A stretch of DNA of 20,661 nucleotides, taken from a virus. The DNA lies in the IMG/VR virus record IMGVR_UViG_3300030117_005275, positions 1 through 20,661 of that record; one strand, 5' to 3'. Shown here piece after piece: positions 16,074 to 20,661 of the stretch. The position numbers and the translations under genes are program-made. The notes under the pieces are model-generated. The model was not told the DNA's origin. It was given only the letters and a program-made list of their open reading frames with translations, and searched no databases. Position 1 is the first letter of the stretch. Each line of letters opens with the position of its first letter.

Positions 16074-16928
16074 TTACTCACGATAAAAGGCTCCAGAGAC
16101 AGTAGTTGGGATATCCCCTAACATCACACGTTCTCTAGGGAACTTAATGTCGACAAAGTTTTCCCTAACAGCTATCTTGGGGCGTTCTTCATTGACGCCC
16201 GCCCCTAGCAAATACCCAAGTATTCTAACATCCATCTTGGTTTCAAACACTCTCTCGTCGTCTCCAAGATTTGCAACGTTGTTATTTTGCGAAAAGTCTT
16301 GAGGCAAAAAGCCTTCAAATTTGTGACCATCATATTCAATAAAGAAGTTGTTTATCTGGCCGGTTCTAACCAGAAAAGGAGTCAACATTTCGTTTATCTG
16401 TTGAAAATATTCTCCCTTTAACACAACAGAATATGTGACGTTCACGTAAGTTGGCACCGGTATGGACAAGGTTTCATAAACTATTTTCTTATTATTAAAT
16501 TTAAAGTTTTGTTGACCAGCAAGTGGGGCCTGGGCACCAAAACTAGGAACCTCTTTGTACGAATCGGCATTTGCAAAGTCACCGGTCTTAGTTTGATTTA
16601 TTCTAGTTGATAGTGTAATCGCCCCTCCCTTTGCATCGTTTTTAGGAGGAATGTGGGCCTGATATATCCCTTTTCTGTTTGGATCTTTAACTATAGAAGT
16701 TCTTTCAATTGATATAAGAGGTAACTTTAAGACACCATAGTCGTCTCTTAAGTCCTTGTCCCGCTTGACTTGAAAAGACCTCTCAGCAGAAACCCAAATA
16801 AGGGGGACCTTTTTAAATCCAGCATTTGTTGAAGAAAAAACATTAAGACTTTCATCCACCCATTCATAAAAGGCTCTATCTATAGTTTCAAGAGTTGATG
16901 GCATAATTTTCTTAATTCTAGGTTCCAT
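16074..16928 (-). CDS. Tail completion / sheath stabiliser protein (T4 gp15-like)
   Basis: This 284-aa protein shows the gp15 layout. An early helix FYEWVDESLNVF is followed by VPLIWVSAERSFQVKRDKDL and GVLKLPLISIERTSI (about 42-80), matching gp15 'vPItyaskehfm.k.........ilPri...l'. Then comes KIVYETLSIPVPTYVNVTYS with YFQQINEMLTPFLVR (about 148-188), matching 'iYeLsif.ry...mfqiveqilp.f'. VFETKMDVRILGYL (about 228-241) corresponds to the last strand. In T4, gp15 caps the finished tail and joins it to the neck. The ATG lies inside the end of the preceding gene (11-nt overlap) with AGGAG six bases upstream. Being between the neck genes and the sheath gene fits the T4 order 13-14-15-18-19, without gp16/gp17 terminase between. 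Confidence 0.7.
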   Translation of the reverse strand: MEPRIKKIMPSTLETIDRAFYEWVDESLNVFSSTNAGFKKVPLIWVSAERSFQVKRDKDLRDDYGVLKLPLISIERTSIVKDPNRKGIYQAHIPPKNDAKGGAITLSTRINQTKTGDFANADSYKEVPSFGAQAPLAGQQNFKFNNKKIVYETLSIPVPTYVNVTYSVVLKGEYFQQINEMLTPFLVRTGQINNFFIEYDGHKFEGFLPQDFSQNNNVANLGDDERVFETKMDVRILGYLLGAGVNEERPKIAVRENFVDIKFPRERVMLGDIPTTVSGAFYRE

Positions 16929-17409
16929 TGAACACTCCTGGCCGCGCTCTCACGCATTTAGCTGATATCTCTATGCTATGATCAACTTGTCCATATATTT
17001 TTCTAGGTTCGGCCCAATCGACCAGCTCATAATAGATACCACCATATAAGACGAAATCGCCCGCTCGAACATAGAGGTCTTGATCCTCTTGAAGTCTTCT
17101 CTCGTGAAAGTGAACAGTTATCTCAACTCTTTGATCAACACCAATATTTTGTGAATACTCTGTACCATAGGCATTCCATTCGACCAAAGCATACACCCTG
17201 ATTGGCGGGAGAAAGTTCTTTTCAATGGCTTCTCCGTAAATTGGATGAAAATTGGTCCTCTCAACATCTATTGGGTAATATAATATTGCCTGGCCAACGA
17301 CTCTCTCTATGAGTTCATCATTGACCTGCTTTATCAGATCCCTTTCCTTTTTCCCAACAAACAAAGGAGGGGGTGGACTATCGGGTTGTTTCCACTTTTT
17401 GTCTGACAT
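16918..17409 (-). CDS. Neck / head-tail connector protein (T4 gp14-like)
   Basis: This 163-aa protein has the gp14 pattern: AILYYPIDVERTNFHPIYGE (about 41-60, gp14 'yyPr......D.iyGE'), then a strand PPIRVYALVEW, then GVDQRVEITVHFHERRLQ (about 88-105, 'l.v.Dqitftvsr.rf'). VRAGDFVLYGGIYYELVDWA (about 114-133) matches 'rp.eGDliyfp....feI..ve', and IYGQVDHSIEISAKCVRA matches 'fyq.G....y.l.celf'. The N-terminus has a proline run, PPPP. gp14 forms part of the neck that closes the filled head and receives the tail. The ATG at 17409 is preceded by GGGGGAG, and the gene overlaps the gp15-like gene by 11 nt. Confidence 0.66.
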   Translation of the reverse strand: MSDKKWKQPDSPPPPLFVGKKERDLIKQVNDELIERVVGQAILYYPIDVERTNFHPIYGEAIEKNFLPPIRVYALVEWNAYGTEYSQNIGVDQRVEITVHFHERRLQEDQDLYVRAGDFVLYGGIYYELVDWAEPRKIYGQVDHSIEISAKCVRARPGVFNGT

Positions 17410-17421
17410 TCATTACTCCCC

Positions 17422-18690
17422 CTATCCTTGGAAAATTGGCAAAGGAGCCTGCTGTTTAACAGTGCTTATATTGCCAGCCATCGCAGCATCCTTTTCAGCA
17501 AGTGCTGTATAAACCATTTCGTCTAATACTGTCTTTAATTCTTCCCTCAGTGCGTTCTGTTCCGTCTGAGCTTGCGATAGCAAATCAGAAGCATTCAGCG
17601 TCAGATTCTCACCAGGGATTGGTATTGTCCCAAATTTTCCTCTAATTTGGCCGAGAGTCTCTTTTGACAAAGCCAGTGCAAATCTTCGAATCCACTGTTT
17701 TCCAACAGAGTTTATATTCTCATAAGGGATGTTTGCGAAAGGTATAGTGTTCAAGTTATTTATTCCCTCAACGCCGTCCTTTCTAGTTTCATCAACATCC
17801 CAAGCATCGTCTAGAACTTGGAATGTAAACCACATTTGACTTATTTCGCTTGTCACCGGTTGGGGAAAAATTCTAAGCCTGTTGTCCCTAAGTTCATAAG
17901 AGAAGTGTGAAGTTCTCGTGTATATCATATCTTCAAAGTTCATTGCTTGAAGTTTATTTTGCCATACTGGAATCACCTCGAATGTGGAATCATCGGCATA
18001 TTGTCCGTAGGTAGCCAAGTTCCCAACGACATTTAGTCCACCGTAATAGCCATAAAACCTCCACATAGAGCGAGGAGTTTTGTAAAATACTCTGTTGATT
18101 ATAATTCTTTTACTAGTATCAATAGAAGCAAAATCAACATTACCTGCTGCAGCAGCAGTAGTAACTACCTCTTGCAAGTCATAGTCTTGTCTACTATCGT
18201 CTATGCTAAATGAGGCAGAATACTCACGAACAGTTCCGCCAAGGCCAGCGTCAAATGCGACAGCGTTACCAATACGCCTAGCATATTCGAACCTTAATTC
18301 GGGATAGGCCAATTCAACACGCCTTCCTCCCAAGCTTGAAGAAAGCGTTCCAGATTTCATTTCGCCTCTGTGATCAAAAGATCCCGTGGTGCCACCCAAA
18401 ACAGTTGAGAGAATATTCTTACCTTGGTGAGTGTTTACTAGGTAGGAATATTCTAAAACTGCTTCTTCAAAGTTCGCATAAACATTTTTTGCAGTTAGTT
18501 CAATATCTAGAACGTCTCCGCCAAGTTTTCGATATGTGTACTTAACTTGTGACGCTGCCCCAGATAAAAAATCTAGAGACCCAGTATACATGCCCAATGG
18601 CACTGCAGTGGCAACATCAGCCTCGCTTCCACTAGCAGGAAGCACCACTGGGCTGGTGTTTTGTTTTGGTGTTAAGGTGGGCACAGACAT
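17422..18690 (-). CDS. Neck protein (T4 gp13-like)
   Basis: The N-terminal ~300 residues of this 422-aa protein are beta-rich and include a MWRFYGYYGGLNV segment and a VIPVWQNKLQAMNFED segment. The C-terminal helical part carries the recognisable gp13 ending: VGKQWIRRFALALSKETLGQ, IRGKFGTIPIPGENLTLNAS, then DLLSQAQTEQNALREELKTVLDEM (about 330-392). This matches gp13 'w.r.YalAlskE.LG.iRgKf..iP.Pg..vtLng..Ll..a...k..L.eeL...L..m'. It is longer than T4 gp13 (309 aa), mostly by the N-terminal part. GAGGAG lies about 10 bases before the ATG. It is followed after 12 bases by the gp14-like gene, so neck components are co-expressed. Confidence 0.68.
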   Translation of the reverse strand: MSVPTLTPKQNTSPVVLPASGSEADVATAVPLGMYTGSLDFLSGAASQVKYTYRKLGGDVLDIELTAKNVYANFEEAVLEYSYLVNTHQGKNILSTVLGGTTGSFDHRGEMKSGTLSSSLGGRRVELAYPELRFEYARRIGNAVAFDAGLGGTVREYSASFSIDDSRQDYDLQEVVTTAAAAGNVDFASIDTSKRIIINRVFYKTPRSMWRFYGYYGGLNVVGNLATYGQYADDSTFEVIPVWQNKLQAMNFEDMIYTRTSHFSYELRDNRLRIFPQPVTSEISQMWFTFQVLDDAWDVDETRKDGVEGINNLNTIPFANIPYENINSVGKQWIRRFALALSKETLGQIRGKFGTIPIPGENLTLNASDLLSQAQTEQNALREELKTVLDEMVYTALAEKDAAMAGNISTVKQQAPLPIFQG

Positions 18691-18739
18691 GCTTAGAGTT
18701 CTCCTCTAGGTAATTAGTTGGGATAACTATAAAGGGCTT

Positions 18740-19111
18740 CTAGCTTGCTGTTTTTGCTCTGGTTGTTCTTTTTCTTCTAGTTTTCTTAGGTGTAGTCGCG
18801 GAAACTTGGGTGCCCTCTTTAGGCTTCCTAGTTATTTTCCGACGAGTGGTTGTTTTCTTGACAGCCTTTACTACCGGGTCTTCTTTCGTGACCTCGGCGA
18901 CTGGGGCCGCCTCGATAACAGGCTCTGGGGTGGGTTCAACAATTGGCTCAATGACAGGCTCCGGAGCGACCAATATAGCTGGCTCTGCTTTCAAAACTGT
19001 CTCAACAACTACTTCCTCCTCTTGTTTGGCGTTTTTATTAAGGCCATACTTTAAGCCATATTTTTGTCCAAACTTCTGTGGGAAGCTTCTATATCTTCTT
19101 TTTTTACCCAT
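18740..19111 (-). CDS. Small Pro/Glu-repeat, Lys/Arg-rich protein of unknown function
   Basis: I do not recognise the family. The protein has 123 aa from the ATG at 19111. That start is preferred because GGAGG (19117-19121) lies five bases upstream, while the ATG at 19123 has no Shine-Dalgarno and would add only MEDP. There are three parts. A basic N-terminus, MGKKRRYRSFPQKFGQKYGL, has a KYGLKYGL near-repeat. An acidic Val/Ile/Pro middle contains two PEPVIE units and related EP spacing. A Lys/Arg/Thr-rich C-terminus (KKTTTRRKITRKPK, then PKKTRRKRTTRAKTAS) resembles histone H1 or AlgP tails. All of it looks disordered. It could bind nucleic acid or be a head/neck-associated scaffold peptide; its neighbours are virion genes. 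Confidence 0.6.
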   Translation of the reverse strand: MGKKRRYRSFPQKFGQKYGLKYGLNKNAKQEEEVVVETVLKAEPAILVAPEPVIEPIVEPTPEPVIEAAPVAEVTKEDPVVKAVKKTTTRRKITRKPKEGTQVSATTPKKTRRKRTTRAKTAS

Positions 19112-19116
19112 GGGGT

Positions 19117-19121
19117 CCTCC
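19117..19121 (-). promoter_or_regulatory. Ribosome binding site choosing the start at 19111
   Basis: GGAGG on the minus strand is centred inside the four extra codons of the longer reading and five bases from the second ATG. It argues that translation begins at 19111, not 19123. Confidence 0.7.
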
Positions 19122-19172
19122 ATTTGATATAAATAGTCTTTTATCGTAGAAAATGTATTTTGCGAGGGTATG

Positions 19173-19796
19173 TCACATTTTTGGGTTAAACCCTAAGTAG
19201 AAATTACAAATGTATTTATCATTAGATTTTGGAGCCATGCCTTTATGCATGTGAGTGAAGTATGGAGGAAAGATAACCATCTTTCCCTTCTCTGGTTTAA
19301 TCTTCAAGTTCTGATGAAAGAAGCATGTCTCGCCGCCCTCGGAGACATCATTTAAATATACCATTGCGACGAGAACTCTTCTAGCTTGGATTGGAAGTAG
19401 TCCGTAGTCTTGGTGCCAAGCATGATAACCTTGATCTGGACAGCTGTATCTTTTAAGTTTTGGCGGCTGTAATAAAGTAAAAGCTTGTCTTACATGCTCC
19501 TCCAGTAAATAATTCTGCTGTCCTTTTGGGCTAATAATATAAGAATTTACGTAATTTGTTGCTGGCCCATATAATAATGTATCGAAATTTTTAAAAAGTT
19601 GCTGGTTGGTCCCATCTGTTTTCCCTGGTAGTAGATCTAAGTCTACGCTATCCTTTTTAGTAATGTTTGATTTATCATTTCCTAGTAACCCAACATGAGC
19701 ATCGCCAGATGCAATGTTGTTTTCCAATATTTGTATCAAGGTATCACAGAGTTGATTTGAAAATGCGTTATGATATTCTTTTATAAAAGTGTCCAT
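19173..19796 (-). CDS. 2-oxoglutarate/Fe(II)-dependent oxygenase, prolyl-4-hydroxylase-like
   Basis: This 207-aa single-domain enzyme would hydroxylate a protein or other substrate using O2 and 2-oxoglutarate. The double-stranded beta-helix motifs are all visible. HxD is in YHAWHQDYG (H128, D130). YLNDVSEGGETCFF (147-160) is the conserved turn. The distal His is in FPPYFTHMHKG (H182), and KYICNFYLGF (194-203) supplies the basic residue for 2OG (K194). The pattern is the one seen in many phage-encoded P4Hc proteins ('FP..wTHtHrG....tKYi.tgw'). The substrate is unknown; the setting among virion genes suggests a structural protein. A near-consensus promoter sits so close to the ATG that the mRNA would be leaderless, and no Shine-Dalgarno is present. 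Confidence 0.87.
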   Translation of the reverse strand: MDTFIKEYHNAFSNQLCDTLIQILENNIASGDAHVGLLGNDKSNITKKDSVDLDLLPGKTDGTNQQLFKNFDTLLYGPATNYVNSYIISPKGQQNYLLEEHVRQAFTLLQPPKLKRYSCPDQGYHAWHQDYGLLPIQARRVLVAMVYLNDVSEGGETCFFHQNLKIKPEKGKMVIFPPYFTHMHKGMAPKSNDKYICNFYLGFNPKM

Positions 19797-19801
19797 GTCT
19801 T

Positions 19802-19831
19802 ATTATACAAACAATGTTTTTCAAGTGTTAA
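19802..19831 (-). promoter_or_regulatory. Sigma70-type promoter of the oxygenase gene, giving a leaderless mRNA
   Basis: On the minus strand TTAACA (19826-19831, 5 of 6 to the -35 consensus) and a perfect TATAAT (19802-19807) are 18 bases apart. The TATAAT ends only five bases before the ATG at 19796, so the expected start of transcription falls at or next to the initiation codon. It lies just downstream of the terminator at 19851-19878, as a new transcription unit would require. Confidence 0.65.
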
Positions 19832-19850
19832 CTTAATTTAATAAACTAAA

Positions 19851-19878
19851 AAGCCCTGTCTCCGAAAAGACAGGGCTT
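19851..19878 (-). terminator. Intrinsic terminator with UUCG tetraloop after the 173-aa gene
   Basis: On the minus strand AAGCCCTGTCTT and GAGACAGGGCTT pair over 12 positions (one U-G closing pair) around a UUCG loop, followed by TTT in the RNA as part of a U-run (A-run at 19848-19852 on the plus strand). It is 30 bases after the stop at 19908. Confidence 0.88.
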
Positions 19879-19907
19879 AATAGTGTGAGTAACAAATTTA
19901 TTAAGGA

Positions 19908-20429
19908 CTAAATTTGAGCATCACCAAATGGGGTTGCGGGATCACCAGTGCAAACTAGTTGTCCACTTACAGCCCAGTTTTCTCCATCAATACAGACAAC
20001 GGTGATTCTTGAGCCAGCAAGACCACCAGTTGTGCTTCCGTTTAGCGTAATGAAGTCATTAGACCCATCAGCATCCGCACTAAAAGCATCTGCCTTTGTA
20101 ACCGTTGTGGAGTTTGAGATACAACCACCCAAGAATCCATCCGTGTTAAGAGTGGCTGTTTTAATAACGTGATCTGCTGTTGCTGTAACAGTTGTGATAA
20201 AAGTAAATGTTAGGCCAACTTGTGGTGCTGGCAACGTAACAGCAGTGGCAGCAGCAGCTGCAAAGAGGCAGTAAGCTCCACTGTCGCCCGCTGACAAAAC
20301 AAGACCATCACTCATGGTCAAAACCTTCGCCTTTTGTCCAACAAGCGTAGCTTGATTGAGCTGAATTTCTCTCTTTAAATTTTCTAGTAATGCCTTGGTC
20401 CTTGCCAAGCCAACTCTTTTAGTTCCCAT
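19908..20429 (-). CDS. Small beta-rich virion-type protein (possible head decoration), function unknown
   Basis: This protein has 173 aa from the ATG at 20429. That start is chosen because AAGGAGG lies nine bases upstream, while the ATG at 20456, nine codons earlier, has none. The N-terminus MGTKRVGLARTKALLENLKR is a basic helix. The remainder is Ala/Thr/Gly/Val-rich and beta-like, with LSAGDSGAYCLFAAAAATAV and VTLPAPQVGLTFTFITTV, then DGFLGGCI and a closing CIDGENWAVSGQLV strand. This 'saGdSGa.y.l...a..vtLPap..Gl.ftfi....' layout is common among small structural proteins of marine phages. It lies directly after a probable capsid gene and carries its own terminator, implying high expression. 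A decoration role is inference. Confidence 0.6.
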   Translation of the reverse strand: MGTKRVGLARTKALLENLKREIQLNQATLVGQKAKVLTMSDGLVLSAGDSGAYCLFAAAAATAVTLPAPQVGLTFTFITTVTATADHVIKTATLNTDGFLGGCISNSTTVTKADAFSADADGSNDFITLNGSTTGGLAGSRITVVCIDGENWAVSGQLVCTGDPATPFGDAQI

Positions 20430-20458
20430 AGTTAAAAACCCTCCTTTTATAATCATGT

Positions 20459-20500
20459 CTGCTTAATGCAGGGTGGACCATATCCACCTAGTAACCAGGT
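20459..20500 (-). other. Structured leader of the 173-aa gene: three small hairpins, two mutually exclusive
   Basis: CTGC/GCAG (20459-20471, 5-nt loop) and GGTGGA/TCCACC (20472-20488, 5-nt loop) are back to back. ACCT/AGGT (20486-20500) uses the same ACC bases as the second stem, so those two cannot form together. They end about 10 bases before the Shine-Dalgarno at 20439-20448. No promoter was recognised in this 155-nt gap, so the leader may come from read-through of the terminator at 20527-20560. Confidence 0.45.
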
Positions 20501-20526
20501 ACTTCTAAATAGACTATAGAAAGACA

Positions 20527-20560
20527 AAACCCTCGGCTCTCCGAAAAGAACCGAGGGTTT
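20527..20560 (-). terminator. Intrinsic terminator with UUCG tetraloop after the partial right-edge gene
   Basis: On the minus strand AAACCCTCGGTTCTT and GAGAGCCGAGGGTTT pair over 15 positions (two U-G pairs) around a UUCG loop, followed by TGTCTTTC. The loop-proximal 12 bases (20538-20549) are identical to those of the terminator at 19859-19870. It lies 24 bases after the stop of the right-edge gene. Confidence 0.85.
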
Positions 20561-20584
20561 GACTATTATTTAACTAATCAGAGA

Positions 20585-20661
20585 TTAGGCAGTTGCGCCA
20601 GCCTCACCAATTAGGCCACGGCAGATAACTAGACCGTACATATCAGGACGGACCATCTTCT
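20585..20661 (-). CDS. C-terminal 24 residues of a virion gene, possibly major capsid protein
   Basis: The open frame entering from the right edge reads KMVRPDMYGLVICRGLIGEAGATA and stops with TAA at 20585-20587. It is too short to assign by motif. A hydrophobic-aromatic strand followed by a Gly/Ala end, a very strong terminator directly behind it, and the following order decoration-type protein, neck, sheath, tube make the major capsid protein the most natural candidate. This is inference from position. Confidence 0.4.
   Translation of the reverse strand, partial: KMVRPDMYGLVICRGLIGEAGATA

Noticed and set aside
19128-19135. TATAAATA on the plus strand, identical to the T4 late promoter box
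   Set aside because: It faces rightward, into genes of the opposite strand, with no rightward gene to serve; AT-rich chance is more likely.
1-20661. tRNA genes, CRISPR arrays, insertion sequences, integrase/attachment sites
   Set aside because: Nothing resembling these was seen; all gaps are short and accounted for.

Overview
This is a compact stretch of a contractile-tailed (myovirus) phage genome. Every supportable gene lies on the minus strand, so transcription runs from right to left. Genes abut or overlap, there is no credible rightward gene, no tRNA and no CRISPR, and no gap exceeds about 160 bases. The virion proteins follow T4-type (Tevenvirinae-like) patterns: neck gp13/gp14/gp15, sheath gp18, tube gp19, gp26/gp51-type assembly factors, tape measure and LysM gp53-type baseplate protein. 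The DNA polymerase, however, is family A rather than the family B gp43 of T4. With the 2-oxoglutarate oxygenase and the general look of the proteins, this suggests a distant T4-like phage of an aquatic bacterium. The host cannot be named from the window. Shine-Dalgarno sites and intrinsic terminators are bacterial in style.

In transcription order, right to left: the last 24 codons of a virion gene (possibly the major capsid protein) and a terminator (20527-20560); a small beta-rich virion protein with a structured leader and its own terminator (19851-19878); a 2OG-Fe(II) oxygenase that appears to have its own strong promoter; a small proline/glutamate-repeat, Lys/Arg-rich protein; three neck and completion proteins; a large 970-aa sheath; the tube; a gp26/gp51-type chaperone pair; a terminator (11282-11305); the tape measure; a baseplate/tube-associated protein; a LysM baseplate protein; a 1213-aa hub-type protein; and an unrecognised 406-aa protein.

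Without any visible terminator the array then continues into DNA metabolism: a short family A polymerase without an exonuclease domain, coupled by TAATG to the 406-aa gene; a divergent FtsZ/tubulin-superfamily protein overlapping the polymerase by 13 nt; a gp32-like zinc ssDNA-binding protein; and the N-terminal third of a RecA/UvsX recombinase cut by the window edge.

The most interesting object is the FtsZ/tubulin-like protein (1155-1988). It keeps the order of tubulin-superfamily elements, including the C-terminal domain, but has lost most of the nucleotide-binding glycine signature and the catalytic T7-loop aspartates. It sits in the replication/recombination block, translationally linked to the polymerase. 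Other points of interest are the leaderless promoter of the oxygenase, the twin UUCG-capped terminators, the TTG start of the gp26-like gene, and several tail genes without a Shine-Dalgarno.
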